A program made the position numbers and the translations under genes. The notes under the pieces are model-generated. The model saw only the letters and a program-made list of their open reading frames with translations, did no database searches and had not been told where the DNA came from. From positions 1,780,207-1,844,206 of the forward strand of contig NZ_CP031222.1 in NCBI RefSeq assembly GCF_003351745.1: a DNA stretch of 64,000 nt, written 5' to 3'. This stretch comes from Aquirhabdus parva (GTDB lineage: Bacteria > Pseudomonadota > Gammaproteobacteria > Pseudomonadales > Moraxellaceae). This document shows, piece by piece, positions 46,034-56,434 of this stretch; position 1 is the first letter of the stretch; the number at the start of each line of letters is the position of its first letter.

Positions 46034-46858
46034 TTAGAGCATCGCTAACGGATGATTCCGTGGCACCTTAAACCCTGCTGCATTTCGATGACCGCCGCCA
46101 CCAAACTCAGCGGCAATCACTGCCACATCAAGACCGGCATCATTTGATCGCAAACTAAACGCACGATGATCCTTTGTATCGGTATAGCAGGCGGCAAATG
46201 GATGCCCTTCTGACAAAATGTGACCTGCGTCGCTGCTAAAGGTAAACGGAACATTAGCCGTAGGCACGAGATGACCAGCAATCTCCATTGTGCGAGTAAC
46301 TTGATCAAGTATGTCCCGTAGATCCTTACGCTGCTTCAATGCCATCGCATTACCGGCCTGAATAGCCACATTTAAGTCTTTGCTAATGACCTGATCCAAT
46401 TTATCCCAATTTTCAAAAGTTTGATCGAAGGCAAACACATAAGAAGTAATTTCGCGGGTGTGATCTAGTTGGAACTGCCACAAATCGCGGTCTTGAACGT
46501 ATTTAACCAACAATGGCGAATCTTCTAATGGGTATAAATAATCCCAAGCCAATTGTGCTCCACTGCGGTTATTGTCTGTGAACCACTCTAGATCTTCTAA
46601 ACCTGCCAAATCTTCAAGAGCAGTCTTATGATGGTCAATCAGCACAACTTTCGTAGCAATGCTGATCATGGCCTCGACAACTGCACGTTTATAGCTAAAA
46701 TCGACAAGGTAAACGATACGATCAGTTGCATCAGGTGGTGCTTCCGAAAACACACCCGGATGAAAATCAACGCTATTTCCGAACTTCTTATAAAACACCC
46801 ATGCAGCTGTAAAGCCGTCGGCACATTTGCCATGGTAAATAACTAGTGGTTTGGTCAA
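46034..46858 (-). CDS. DHH/DHHA1-family phosphoesterase
   Basis: This DHH-superfamily protein of about 274 residues has YHGKCADGFTAAWVF in place of the usual HxDxDG, VYLVDFSY, the namesake LIDHHKTA and the C-terminal DHHA1 motif EFGGGGHRNAAGFKV. I start at TTG at 46858, with GAGGGG about 8 bases upstream; the longer frame from ATG at 46933 lacks a site. Relatives hydrolyse nanoRNA, cyclic dinucleotides or other phosphodiesters, and the exact substrate is unclear. It lies just outside the right direct repeat. Confidence 0.82.
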   Translation of the reverse strand: MTKPLVIYHGKCADGFTAAWVFYKKFGNSVDFHPGVFSEAPPDATDRIVYLVDFSYKRAVVEAMISIATKVVLIDHHKTALEDLAGLEDLEWFTDNNRSGAQLAWDYLYPLEDSPLLVKYVQDRDLWQFQLDHTREITSYVFAFDQTFENWDKLDQVISKDLNVAIQAGNAMALKQRKDLRDILDQVTRTMEIAGHLVPTANVPFTFSSDAGHILSEGHPFAACYTDTKDHRAFSLRSNDAGLDVAVIAAEFGGGGHRNAAGFKVPRNHPLAML

Positions 46859-47246
46859 TTCAATTCCCCTCAATCTTATTTCGATTGTACTGGTAAGGGG
46901 GCTTGATGAATACACTAGCGGTTTAATAATCAAAAGTACCCCATTTAAAATTGTTAAATGGTTTTTTTATTACGAATTGTAAAGCCAGCATCAGTTCTGA
47001 ATAAAACCATTTAAGTGACAAAATTTGTTATTTGTTGACATTTGCAAGATTCGGTTTAGCCCGTTCTAAACCTCATTGATTTCTGTGAAAGATGTTACTT
47101 CATCTAAAAAATTAGAAAATAATTTACAAAAACAACGTTCGTCACTCATAACATACCGCTCACCCAAATTTTCAAAAGATAGGCATGGTTTATGCTTCTG
47201 CTGAGTGTATTTTAATCAAAACTCATCCAATTTAAGGATTAACCTG
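46859..47246. other. Divergent intergenic region, nothing definite seen
   Basis: The stretch is A+T-rich and separates the minus-strand phosphoesterase from the plus-strand small gene. A TTGACA at 47036 has no convincing -10 at the right distance. No RNA or repeat was recognised. Confidence 0.4.
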
Positions 47247-47447
47247 ATGGCTAAAACGATACAGACAGACTTTGACCCCATAGACCGAAACTCAACCATG
47301 GACCAGTTTCTGAAAGACAACCAAGATCTTTCGTTAGAAATTCTGGCAGAGATGCTACAAAGACCAACATCCGAGATCCGCCGTAGACGCCAAAATCTAG
47401 GCATATTTCGTAATACGCGGATTATGAACTTGCTTCCTTCTCTCTGA
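47247..47447 (+). CDS. Small helical protein, possible DNA-binding
   Basis: I start at the ATG with AAGGATTAACCTG upstream (codon 15 of the frame), giving 66 residues. The central part DNQDLSLEILAEMLQRPTSEIRRRRQNLGIFR looks like a helix-turn-helix of the kind in which a recognition helix ends in Arg-rich sequence, reminiscent of SANT/GcrA-like spacing. Not recognised as a named family; a regulatory role is a guess. Confidence 0.6.
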   Translation: MAKTIQTDFDPIDRNSTMDQFLKDNQDLSLEILAEMLQRPTSEIRRRRQNLGIFRNTRIMNLLPSL

Positions 47448-47508
47448 GCTGAGAGACCATATTCAACAATGGCTTTAAGCAATGTAATATCAAAGAGTCA
47501 CACGGACG

Positions 47509-49557
47509 TTACTCTTTACGCCATCTTCTCACGATCATCATCATCTCTTTTATCGATTCTTTTTCAGAAAATAAATCTGGGCTATAGCGCGCGGTACGAT
47601 AAATAGAGGCTATTTTTTTAGCCTGGTGTTCATATCCTGCAAGCTCAACACGCTTTAACCATTGCAACATGCCTTCATGATCATTTCGAGCCAATCCTTG
47701 CTTGTTCAGGCGACGCGATAAGTTGATCAAGGGGATATCGAGTGGATGCCACTTTGGTCGTTTGCGACGCAATTGCACGAAAACCACAATAGCTAATACC
47801 AAAGCAAAAATCATAAACATCACAAAGATCTGCATCACTTGTGAACGCAAGCCTAAAAATTTAAATAAAAAATCGTTCTGACGTGTTTGATCAAAACCGA
47901 CGACATCTCGTTGCCATAAGTATTTTGCATAGTCCACCCACTGACGTGCCTGCCCAAAAAACTTAAATTGGTTATAGCGAAGTGTCCCTGCAAGCCCATC
48001 TCCGAACATGGTCGGGTTTTGTGAGGTCAGCGCGCCCATACCGCGTTCAATGCGATCAGGAGCAATCGCTGCAGTTGGGTCATAACGAACCCAGCCTCGC
48101 CCGGTAAGCCATATTTCACTCCAAGCATGAGCATCCATCTGCCGGATCTCTAGGCTATGGCCATCCCGACCTAGCTGGCCGCCCTGATAACCCACTACCA
48201 CTCGCGCAGGAATGCCTGCTGCACGCATTAGAAAAGTAAATGCCGAGGAGTAATGCTCGCAAAAACCACGTCTAGTTTTAAATAAAAATTCATCAATTCG
48301 ATCACCACTTAGTGGTGGTGGTTGTAAGGTATAAACAAAATTCTCATGCCTTATCCAATTTGTCACATAACTGGCATAGAGTTCTGGGTTTCCATTAGCT
48401 TGTTTAAATAAATTGTGTGCAAAAGTACGGCTTTGTGGATTCCCATTTTCTGGAAGCTGCAAAGTATCTTGTGCTAACCACGCCGGCAAGTCTGCATCTA
48501 TTGTCTGTGTATTAAAACGCAAAAGTTTGTAAGTTGTTCTTTGTCTGATGTCATCGGATGCTTGAACCGTATATTCACGCGTTAAGCCGACATCCGAATC
48601 TTCTCCAACAGGAAAATTCAGTGCAAAAAGCCAAGGCTGTTGCGTTGGTTCTACAGTAATAGAATATTTTGTTGGTTCACGAGTCTTTAAAGTTACCCCG
48701 TGGGCAAGCCAAGGAGGAATCGACTGAGTCCCCCATTGGGTCGCTTTTAACCGTGCATCTTTCGTCGGACTCCATGTTCTTCCATCAAAAGTACCTAGTA
48801 CAAGACCACGCCAATAAAGCTCAGCATTAGCGGGGATAGGACCTTGGAATACCGCACGAAATGCGAGTTCAGTGGATTGACTTAAATTTGCAATGTCACC
48901 AGGTGACATGCTGTCACTCATTCCCGTCTTAGCCTGATCTTGGTTCAAATGAATGGACCAGATTGGGGATATCCTAGGGAAAAAAATGAACAAAATAACC
49001 ATGAGCGGTACGGCAATGCTTACTATAAAAAAAATAGTTTTAAGCGCATGGTAATGGCTAACGCCGCTCACATCCGTTCGAATAACTTGTATTGATTGTG
49101 ACTCATTAACGACGATATTCTGCATCATCATCGCATAGAATATGCTGCAGGTTGCCAATACGACCAAAACTGTGGTCATAAGCCCTTGATCAAATAAAAA
49201 TAACCCAGCAGTAACAAACAATCCTAACGTCAATACAACATAGGCATCACGGCGCGTATTCACCTCAAATAGCTTGCCCAACAAACAAATTATTAAAAAC
49301 GCAGTGCCGGCTTCTAGTCCAAGTATCGTATGAAAAGTCTGAAAAATTCCAAACAACCCTGACAAGAAAACAACCCCTTGCAGTATCTTCTGCATGCGCA
49401 GAGATAGTGTAAAAAGACGCTGATGAACAAAAGACAATTGTATAAGAATAGAAAAAATAGCGATCAGTAAAAGCCAATAAGGTAAATGTTCTGCGTGTGG
49501 CAAAACCACAAGAAGTTGAACAAGCATGACAATATCTTTGGCGTTCAATCGCATCAC
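47509..49557 (-). CDS. TgpA-like transglutaminase-domain membrane protein (DUF3488)
   Basis: This 682-residue protein has six or more N-terminal membrane helices (residues 1 to about 190), a periplasmic transglutaminase core and a final membrane helix near residue 570 (VMIFALVLAIVVFVQL) with a cytoplasmic tail. The catalytic triad is visible as Cys in RRGFCEHYSSAFTFLMRAAGIPARVVVGYQGG, His in MDAHAWSEIW and Asp in VRYDPTAAI. Homologues such as Pseudomonas TgpA are essential for viability. The start overlaps the DUF58 gene by 4 bases. Confidence 0.93.
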   Translation of the reverse strand: MMRLNAKDIVMLVQLLVVLPHAEHLPYWLLLIAIFSILIQLSFVHQRLFTLSLRMQKILQGVVFLSGLFGIFQTFHTILGLEAGTAFLIICLLGKLFEVNTRRDAYVVLTLGLFVTAGLFLFDQGLMTTVLVVLATCSIFYAMMMQNIVVNESQSIQVIRTDVSGVSHYHALKTIFFIVSIAVPLMVILFIFFPRISPIWSIHLNQDQAKTGMSDSMSPGDIANLSQSTELAFRAVFQGPIPANAELYWRGLVLGTFDGRTWSPTKDARLKATQWGTQSIPPWLAHGVTLKTREPTKYSITVEPTQQPWLFALNFPVGEDSDVGLTREYTVQASDDIRQRTTYKLLRFNTQTIDADLPAWLAQDTLQLPENGNPQSRTFAHNLFKQANGNPELYASYVTNWIRHENFVYTLQPPPLSGDRIDEFLFKTRRGFCEHYSSAFTFLMRAAGIPARVVVGYQGGQLGRDGHSLEIRQMDAHAWSEIWLTGRGWVRYDPTAAIAPDRIERGMGALTSQNPTMFGDGLAGTLRYNQFKFFGQARQWVDYAKYLWQRDVVGFDQTRQNDFLFKFLGLRSQVMQIFVMFMIFALVLAIVVFVQLRRKRPKWHPLDIPLINLSRRLNKQGLARNDHEGMLQWLKRVELAGYEHQAKKIASIYRTARYSPDLFSEKESIKEMMMIVRRWRKE

Positions 49558-50498
49558 TGAATCTCCGCGAGCAAACGTAATGCCATAGCTTGGTGAGCGA
49601 GCCCCTGCCCCAGAGGAAGTGAGCGACCTAAGACTTTTAATTCAAAAGCGATCTGCTCATCAGTCATCTTCTTAACCCAATATGCGAGTTTTGACAATCG
49701 TAGCTCATGTCCCCCGTACATATCCTTATAATCAAGTATTTGCTCTCGACTATGTGCATCCGAGAATTGTTTGGTATAAGTTCCTTGGCCACGTGCAACG
49801 TGTGTCCATGAAACTCTAGATAGCGATTCACCGGGCACAAACTCTCTGAGATCATCAAACTCGCTGGATCCTGCTACACGCATAACGGCTTCATCATCCT
49901 CGTCTGCCATCGCGCTTTCGCCATGCAGAATTCCTGCAATTGGTTTAGGGGATACCCAAGCCGCCAGATTGAAGCGGACATAGGTCCATGCCCTTAAAAT
50001 CCCTAGTGGATAGACGGTTGCGACGCGCAGTCGTGGTGGTAAGAAACGTCCACGATCAGGCGTTGATAGTGTGAAGCTTAATAAAACTGGACGATCCAAG
50101 TGTTCGATGATTTGATGCTGATTATCCCAAACCAGTTGGATTTGGTAAGGAAACTTTCGACCATGGGGAGTCAAACGAATTCGATACTCCGTATACCCAC
50201 CTGCTTCACTGTCAGTTGCATCGACGGCTTCAAGAAGTAAACCAGATAAGTTATTGAACGTATAATGGATGGTTACAATGACAGTGCTGCCGAGGAAGAA
50301 GCATAATCCTAAAACAAGATTGTTCGCATAATTGACACCCGCGATAAAGATAGCCAGCATCATGAGAGTAAGCAAACCGCCTTCTTTAGTTAAAAAGATA
50401 AAAATTTGCTTTTGAGTCAGTTTGATTTGCTGAATAGCCGGCAAACGTCTGTTTTGCCAAGCTTGAGTTTTTTGTTGAAACCATCCCTGAACAGCCAT
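49554..50498 (-). CDS. DUF58-domain protein
   Basis: This 314-residue protein has two N-terminal membrane helices (LLTLMMLAIFIAGVNYANNLVLGLCFFLGSTVIVTIHY) and a DUF58 region with the hallmark GSSEFDDLREFVPGESLSRVSWTHVARGQGTYTKQF. In the family this domain resembles a von Willebrand A module without full metal site. MoxR, DUF58 and TgpA proteins typically act together as a chaperone-like unit on envelope proteins. Here the gene is coupled to the transglutaminase but separated from moxR by the DUF808 gene. Confidence 0.9.
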   Translation of the reverse strand: MAVQGWFQQKTQAWQNRRLPAIQQIKLTQKQIFIFLTKEGGLLTLMMLAIFIAGVNYANNLVLGLCFFLGSTVIVTIHYTFNNLSGLLLEAVDATDSEAGGYTEYRIRLTPHGRKFPYQIQLVWDNQHQIIEHLDRPVLLSFTLSTPDRGRFLPPRLRVATVYPLGILRAWTYVRFNLAAWVSPKPIAGILHGESAMADEDDEAVMRVAGSSEFDDLREFVPGESLSRVSWTHVARGQGTYTKQFSDAHSREQILDYKDMYGGHELRLSKLAYWVKKMTDEQIAFELKVLGRSLPLGQGLAHQAMALRLLAEIQ

Positions 50499-50601
50499 GA
50501 ATCATCCATAATGTTTAATTATTCGATTTAAATAGTCGATGCATCCGCATAATAAGGTGCATCAACTTTAACGTTCCTCTCGATATTTAGAGCAATTGGG
50601 C

Positions 50602-51534
50602 TTAATGCGTTGCCTGTCCTCGTATTTTTTGTATTAACGCCACGATGGCTAATACAATAGCGCCTGCGATCACCCCAAATAAACCATTTAATCCAGCCTC
50701 AACAATACTTTTCACAGGTCCACTAATCTCTCCAATATGCTCAATCCATGTGGGTATGGCATGGAGATTTAGACTATGCATGCCGTGAACAAGGATGCCT
50801 CCTCCCACTAAAAACATTGCAATAGTTCCCGCGACAGATAAGAATTTCATCAGTTTGGGTGCTGCAGCGATAAGGACATGACCTACGGCTTGCAGTGATT
50901 GGTTTTTCTTTTTCTCAAGGTAAAACCCAAGATCGTCCAATTTAACAATTCCTGCGACAATGCCATAAACCCCAATCGTCATCACTATAGCCACCAGTGA
51001 CAGTACCAAAGCTTGCTGCAACAGTGTTGCACCAACTGCCATCGTCCCTAGTGCAATCACTATAATTTCTGCTGATAAGATAAAATCTGTACGAATGGCA
51101 CCTTTGATCTTATCTTTTTCATAAGCAACCATATCTACATTTTTATCGAGAAAAGCTTCGACCAAGGCTTCCTTTTCTTGCTCGGGGTGATCTGAAGTAT
51201 GCAGTAATTTATGGGCAAGCTTCTCTACGCCCTCAAAACACAAATACAAGCCACCGAGCATCAGGAGCGGAGTAATCAATACCGGTAACAAAGCACTAAT
51301 CACGAGTGCCATCGGAACGAGAATAAGTTTATTAAGCGCTGAGCCCTTAGCAACAGCAAACACGACAGGTAATTCCCGCTCTGCTCGAATACCGTGCACT
51401 TGCTGAGCATTTAATGCCAGATCATCTCCTAAGACACCCGCAGTCTTTTTTGCGGCGACTTTGGTCATCAAAGCAACATCATCTAAGATTGTTGCGATAT
51501 CATCAATTAATGCAAATAAACTACTGCCCGCCAT
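50602..51534 (-). CDS. DUF808 (YedI-like) inner-membrane protein
   Basis: This 310-residue multi-helix membrane protein begins [46 protein letters not shown], the unmistakable DUF808 N-terminus. It also has [36 protein letters not shown] and an acidic [18 protein letters not shown]. Its function is not known. It stands between the moxR and DUF58 genes on the same strand, with about 50 and 100 bp gaps. Confidence 0.92.
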   Translation of the reverse strand: MAGSSLFALIDDIATILDDVALMTKVAAKKTAGVLGDDLALNAQQVHGIRAERELPVVFAVAKGSALNKLILVPMALVISALLPVLITPLLMLGGLYLCFEGVEKLAHKLLHTSDHPEQEKEALVEAFLDKNVDMVAYEKDKIKGAIRTDFILSAEIIVIALGTMAVGATLLQQALVLSLVAIVMTIGVYGIVAGIVKLDDLGFYLEKKKNQSLQAVGHVLIAAAPKLMKFLSVAGTIAMFLVGGGILVHGMHSLNLHAIPTWIEHIGEISGPVKSIVEAGLNGLFGVIAGAIVLAIVALIQKIRGQATH

Positions 51535-51581
51535 GTTCTTTCCTAATAAAGTTTAAAGTTTATCTAAATTTTAGTTATTTC

Positions 51582-52625
51582 TTAAACAACTACTGCGACT
51601 TGTTTTAAAGTCTGACCCGCAGGTGATACACCCGCAACTATGCCACCCAAACGATGATCTGCGACGGCCACAAAAACAGCTTGAATATCCTCGGGTACCG
51701 TATAACTTCGGCCAGCAACAAATGCATATGCCTGTGCTGCGCGTTTTAATGCAAGGACGCCCCGCGTCGATAGACCAGCATGTTGACGTGACTCTCGTGT
51801 TTTTAGCACTAAACGCTGGAGATAATCTAAAACGGGAGTGGCGACATGAACCTGCAATACCGCCTGCTGCCAATTGATCAATGTCACTTGCTCTAGCAAA
51901 GGTTGCATCTGGGCAAGTAGCTTTCTTCGATCTACACCGAGGAGTAAATCACGCTCTGCTTGTTCCGATGGATAGCCTAAAGACAAACACATCAAAAAAC
52001 GATCCAGTTGCGACTCTGGTAATGGATAGGTTCCTGCTTGCTGCATTGGATTTTGTGTTGCAATGACAAAAAAAGGTTCTGGCAATAGTCTTGTCTGCCC
52101 ATCTTGCGATACTTGACGCTCTTCCATTGCCTCAAGCAGTGCGCTTTGTGTTTTTGGACTCGTACGATTGATTTCGTCAGCAAGTAAAACCTGAGTGAAA
52201 ATTGGGCCTGGGCGAAACTCAAAGGCCTGCTTTTCTGGATTAAACATTGAAAAACCAAGAATATCCGTCGGAAGCATGTCACTTGTGAACTGTACACGAC
52301 GGTAATTCAAGCCTAATCCTCGAGCTAAACTTTCAGCGAGCGTCGTTTTCCCCATACCGGGTAAATCTTGCAGGAGTAAATGGCCGCCAGCAAGTAAGCA
52401 GGTCAGAGACAGTCTAATTTGTTCAGGTTTATCTAGAATAATATGACCCAAAGCGGTGAGCACTGACTCTATCAATGGTTTAGCTTGTTGAATGATCGTG
52501 TGAGCACTTTGATCTGCCGTTGCGGACGGGTGCTTTTGGACAAATTGATCGACTGTCACGAAGTGGATATCCTTATGATTACGTGAATAGTATGACTCTA
52601 GTCTAACTGAATCTACGCCTTTCAT
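51582..52625 (-). CDS. MoxR-family AAA+ ATPase
   Basis: This 347-residue ATPase has Walker A DLPGMGKTTLAESLARGL, Walker B VLLADEINRTSPKTQSALLEAMEERQV, sensor 1 VIATQNPMQQAGTYPLPESQLDRFLM and a C-terminal lid with TRGVLALKRAAQAYAFVAGRSYTVPEDI. An N-terminal extension of about 30 residues precedes the core, so an internal start is possible. MoxR proteins act as chaperones with DUF58 partners in envelope stress; that partner lies two genes downstream. Confidence 0.93.
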   Translation of the reverse strand: MKGVDSVRLESYYSRNHKDIHFVTVDQFVQKHPSATADQSAHTIIQQAKPLIESVLTALGHIILDKPEQIRLSLTCLLAGGHLLLQDLPGMGKTTLAESLARGLGLNYRRVQFTSDMLPTDILGFSMFNPEKQAFEFRPGPIFTQVLLADEINRTSPKTQSALLEAMEERQVSQDGQTRLLPEPFFVIATQNPMQQAGTYPLPESQLDRFLMCLSLGYPSEQAERDLLLGVDRRKLLAQMQPLLEQVTLINWQQAVLQVHVATPVLDYLQRLVLKTRESRQHAGLSTRGVLALKRAAQAYAFVAGRSYTVPEDIQAVFVAVADHRLGGIVAGVSPAGQTLKQVAVVV

Positions 52626-52659
52626 ATATCCATTAAATCCCCTTAGCTTGTAAAAATAA

Positions 52660-52697
52660 AAGAAGGCACTCTACTTTCCAAAGTAGAGTGCCTTCTT
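52660..52697 (-). terminator. 18-bp perfect terminator after the DegP-type protease gene
   Basis: Arms 52660-52677 and 52680-52697 are perfectly complementary around a CC loop, with A/T ends. It lies 52 bp past the protease stop and 35 bp before moxR, so the two units are separated. Confidence 0.88.
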
Positions 52698-52748
52698 AAA
52701 AATTTACCCAAGATACGAACTGTTAGGAGTTCGAATCTTTAATGGAAG

Positions 52749-54167
52749 TTATTGCTTGTCGATTCGCAATCCTAGCATGCGTGGTGAATTGCCACGCAAA
52801 ATTAGCACACCCACTACGCCTTGTTTTGGGAGCGCACGTTGCGCTTCAATAAATGCCGAGAGATTAGAGGTCGGACGGTTATTTAAACGTACGATCACAT
52901 CTCCCGGTTGTAACTGTGCACGATCAGCGAGACTGTCTGGCTCAATGGCATCAATCACAACACCTTTAGCTGGAGCATCCGTTCTTTCCTTATCATTCAT
53001 TTCCCGGACCTTTAGACCCAATGAACCTGCACTGCTTGCCGCATTAGCGACCTTCTCTGGAGAGTCATCGTCTTCGGTTGCAGCTTTTAATTTTGCATTC
53101 AAGGTCAATGGATTGCCATCACGTTGTATGCCTATCGCTACAGTTGCACCAGGACGAGTACGATTAATACGATTTACCAGATCAGAAGCTCGGCTAATCG
53201 GTTGATTATTATAGGTGAGGATAATATCCCCATCTTTAATTCCCGCTTCGCTTGCCGCAGATTTGGGTGATACCTTGGTCACTAACGCGCCTTCCGGTTT
53301 AGGGAGGTGATAAACCTCCGCAAGGTTACGATCGATATCTTGCGGATAGACACCTAAGTAAGCACGAGAAACCTTACCGCCGCCTTTCAACTGATCGGCA
53401 ATATCAATGGCAACATCAATCGGGATTGAGAACGATAGCCCCATATAACCGCCAGTACCACTAAAAATCCGAGAGTTAATCCCAACGACTTCGCCTTTTT
53501 GGTTAAACAGTGGTCCTCCAGAGTTTCCTGGATTTAAGGCCACATCTGATTGGATAAATGGCACCGCACTATCCGCAGTCATTGAGCGCGATGTGGCACT
53601 GACAATACCAGCAGATGCTGAATAATCAAATCCAAAAGGCGATCCAATCGCGAGTACCGGCTCACCAACACGGAGGGCATCGGAATTACCAATTTTTAAG
53701 GACGGGAAATTTGTGCCTTTCACCTTTAAAACGGCAACGTCAGTGCGTTCATCACTACCCACAACCTCGGCATCGATTTCGCGACGATCACTCAAAGTGA
53801 TAGTGACTTTCTTCGCATCATCGACTACATGACGATTCGTCAATAAATATCCATCTGGGCTGATGAAAAAAGCACTGCCATAAGATTTTTGTTCTGTTTG
53901 AGGTTTAGGTTGATTTGGGATTACGATCTGATTGCCGAAAAAACGCTTCAGCATCTCGGGTAACTGCTGCTGCATCTGCTCTTCTTGAGTTAATTTTTTT
54001 GCGACTGTTACTCGAACTACTGCGGGTGCCACATTCGCGACTAAATCAGAGAAATCAATGGGCGCAGCTGCTTGTGTTGTTTGTAAAAGCACCCCACCCA
54101 TGGCACTCGTCAATACAAGCCCTTGAAATAAACGATACCCCATTTTTTTTGAACCTTGACTTTCCAT
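52749..54167 (-). CDS. degP: Periplasmic serine protease of the DegP/MucD (Do) family
   Basis: I start at the ATG with GTGAGGAAGTA upstream (codon 9), giving 472 residues. The N-terminus MESQGSKKMGYRLFQGLVLTSAMGGVLLQTTQA is a signal peptide. The triad is His in LLTNRHVVDDA, Asp in DERTDVAVLK and Ser in NPGNSGGPLF; the LA loop is short (QQLPEMLKRFFGNQ). Two PDZ domains follow, at about residues 270-360 and 380-470. It degrades or refolds misfolded envelope proteins. The single-gene unit upstream of a strong terminator fits a stress-controlled gene, though I found no clear sigma-E site. Confidence 0.94.
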   Translation of the reverse strand: MESQGSKKMGYRLFQGLVLTSAMGGVLLQTTQAAAPIDFSDLVANVAPAVVRVTVAKKLTQEEQMQQQLPEMLKRFFGNQIVIPNQPKPQTEQKSYGSAFFISPDGYLLTNRHVVDDAKKVTITLSDRREIDAEVVGSDERTDVAVLKVKGTNFPSLKIGNSDALRVGEPVLAIGSPFGFDYSASAGIVSATSRSMTADSAVPFIQSDVALNPGNSGGPLFNQKGEVVGINSRIFSGTGGYMGLSFSIPIDVAIDIADQLKGGGKVSRAYLGVYPQDIDRNLAEVYHLPKPEGALVTKVSPKSAASEAGIKDGDIILTYNNQPISRASDLVNRINRTRPGATVAIGIQRDGNPLTLNAKLKAATEDDDSPEKVANAASSAGSLGLKVREMNDKERTDAPAKGVVIDAIEPDSLADRAQLQPGDVIVRLNNRPTSNLSAFIEAQRALPKQGVVGVLILRGNSPRMLGLRIDKQ

Positions 54168-54600
54168 TACTTCCTCACCTGACTGAACCAAATATTAAGC
54201 TAATCTTCAATCGAAAACATGGGCTTTGGGCATCCATTGCCGCAAATTCCTTTGAATAAATGACGTTAAAAACAACATATTGCAGTTTGTTTTTTACCAT
54301 AGCTGCTTTGCTTTATCTGTTAGCAATCGTTGCTTCCTGTGGTATTAATTTCAATGCAATACATGCAAAATGTAAAATACTCCTAAACTTGGTCAAAATT
54401 CATCAACATTCTGATCTATACTTTTGTTTGATTAGGTCCAGAATGACAGCCTCATGATTGAGCATATCTGCTAAAAATGTGCCCCAACTGACAAAAAATA
54501 CCAATTATTGCAATGACTCAAACGTTTCCCCCCTTGCACAGAGGCCTTAATTCTTCGATACTCGCGCTCTTCTTTAGAATTTTAAAGGTAATTGTCGTCC
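54168..54600. other. Divergent intergenic region between the protease gene and nadB
   Basis: About 430 bp hold divergent promoters. One plausible nadB promoter is listed separately. A frame of 65 residues from 54260 has a hydrophobic N-terminus but no ribosome binding site, and I do not count it as a gene. Confidence 0.45.
54534..54562 (+). promoter_or_regulatory. Candidate sigma-70 promoter of nadB
   Basis: TTGCAC (54534-54539) and GATACT (54557-54562) are spaced 17 bp apart, ending about 40 bp before the start codon. The -10 is a 4-of-6 match. Confidence 0.45.
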
Positions 54601-56280
54601 GTGAGCATGACTAAAACCAATAGTGCCGCTAACTCAGCCCCTGCAGCGGATACATCTGCACCTATCAGTCAATCAACAGATCTCAATTTTGATGTCATCA
54701 TTGTTGGTAGTGGTGCGGCTGGGCTCACGCTTGCACTTTCTTTACCTAGTCATCTGCACGTCGCCGTCATGGCAAAAGCGCCGCTCACAGAAGCAAGCAC
54801 TTATTACGCACAAGGTGGTGTCGCTGCGGTTTTAGATGAAACTGATTCAACGGAAAATCATATTGAAGATACATTGATCGCAGGCGCAGGATTATGCCAC
54901 CGCGACGCTGTAGCATTTACCGTTGAAGGCGGTCGCGCAGCTGTTGATTTCTTATTAAAACAAGGCGTTCGTTTTACTTTAGATGAAGAAGAACAACTCC
55001 ATCTCACCCGCGAAGGTGGACATTCACATCGTCGAATCATTCATGCTGCAGATGCAACCGGAATAGCCATTTCAACGACTCTGATTCGTCAGGTGAAGAA
55101 GCGTACCAATGTAACGATATTGACAAACCATGCTGCAGTAGATGTGATTACCAGTGATAAGCTTGGCTTAGGTGGTAAAAATCATGTAGTTGGTCTCTAT
55201 GCCCTAGACATGACCACCAATAAAGTTAAAAGTTTTCAAACCCGCTTTATTGCCTTAGCCTGCGGTGGTGCAAGCAAATCTTATCTTTATACCAGTAATC
55301 CAGATATCGCAACCGGCGATGGAATTGCAATGGCATGGCGTGCGGGATGTCGTGTTGCCAATATGGAGTTTAATCAATTCCATCCAACTTGTTTATACCA
55401 TCCTGAAGCCCGTTCTTTCCTAATCACTGAAGCAATGCGCGGTGAAGGCGCTTATTTGCGCTTACCGAATGGCGAACGCTTTATGCCCCGGTTTGACGAG
55501 CGTGCTGAGCTTGCACCTCGTGATATTGTTGCTCGCGCAATTGACTATGAGATGAAGCGTCTAGGTGCACGCCATTTGTACTTAGATATCAGCCATCGTC
55601 CCGCTGACTTTGTTAAAGGTCACTTTCCGATGCTCTATGAGCGTTTGTTAGAACTCGGTATCGATATCACGAAAGATCAAATTCCTGTGGTTCCTGCTGC
55701 ACACTATACCTGTGGCGGAGTGATGGTGGATCTGAATAGTGAAACTGATATCTCAGGTCTTTACGCGATTGGTGAAACCTCTTTCACTGGGCTACACGGT
55801 GCAAATCGTATGGCCAGTAATTCATTGCTGGAATGTTTTGTATTTGGTGCAAGCGCAGCACGCCATATCACTCAAAAGCTCTTAGAGCAGGATGTTGAGC
55901 CGAATCTTGTCGAAGTCCCGCGCTGGGATGATTCTCGTGTACAAAATCCTGATGAAGACGTTGTCATTTTGCACAACTGGGAAGAATTGCGTCACTTCAT
56001 GTGGAACTATGTGGGTATCGTACGCACGACAAAACGTTTAGAACGTGCACTGAATCGTATTCAAATGCTCAAGCATGAGATTGAAGAGTACTACTCTAGT
56101 TATATCATGAGTAAAAATTTGATTGAACTGCGTAACCTTGCATTAGTCAGTGAAATGATTGTGCGCTGTGCATTACAGCGTAAAGAATCTCGTGGTTTGC
56201 ATTACACCTTGGACTATCCTGAGCTTTCGACTGAGATTAAGGACTCTATTCTTATCCCCCCTGATTTTACTGCAGGCTAA
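54601..56280 (+). CDS. nadB: L-aspartate oxidase
   Basis: NadB oxidises L-aspartate to iminoaspartate, the first step of de novo NAD synthesis. The FAD motif is [17 protein letters not shown], and [64 protein letters not shown] and [21 protein letters not shown] are all diagnostic. The length is about 560 residues. The start is uncertain: TTG at 54592 lies too close to AAAGG, GTG at 54601 is 12 bases away and ATG at 54607 farther; the first 30 residues are a variable Ser/Ala/Thr-rich extension either way. nadA and nadC are not adjacent. Confidence 0.96.
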   Translation: MSMTKTNSAANSAPAADTSAPISQSTDLNFDVIIVGSGAAGLTLALSLPSHLHVAVMAKAPLTEASTYYAQGGVAAVLDETDSTENHIEDTLIAGAGLCHRDAVAFTVEGGRAAVDFLLKQGVRFTLDEEEQLHLTREGGHSHRRIIHAADATGIAISTTLIRQVKKRTNVTILTNHAAVDVITSDKLGLGGKNHVVGLYALDMTTNKVKSFQTRFIALACGGASKSYLYTSNPDIATGDGIAMAWRAGCRVANMEFNQFHPTCLYHPEARSFLITEAMRGEGAYLRLPNGERFMPRFDERAELAPRDIVARAIDYEMKRLGARHLYLDISHRPADFVKGHFPMLYERLLELGIDITKDQIPVVPAAHYTCGGVMVDLNSETDISGLYAIGETSFTGLHGANRMASNSLLECFVFGASAARHITQKLLEQDVEPNLVEVPRWDDSRVQNPDEDVVILHNWEELRHFMWNYVGIVRTTKRLERALNRIQMLKHEIEEYYSSYIMSKNLIELRNLALVSEMIVRCALQRKESRGLHYTLDYPELSTEIKDSILIPPDFTAG

Positions 56281-56434
56281 AGTTGATGCTCAGTATCTCT
56301 GGTATCAAAAATGAGATACCAAATACTGAGCATTTCGACTCATTTTCAATCATTCATTCTGTTACCCAAAAGCACATTATTTTCTTCGCTTAATATTGTA
56401 TCATTCACTATATTATTAATAGTTGAAGCGAACT

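Noticed and set aside
54260-54457. 65-residue frame with hydrophobic N-terminus upstream of nadB
   Set aside because: No ribosome binding site, odd composition, and it lies where divergent promoters are expected.
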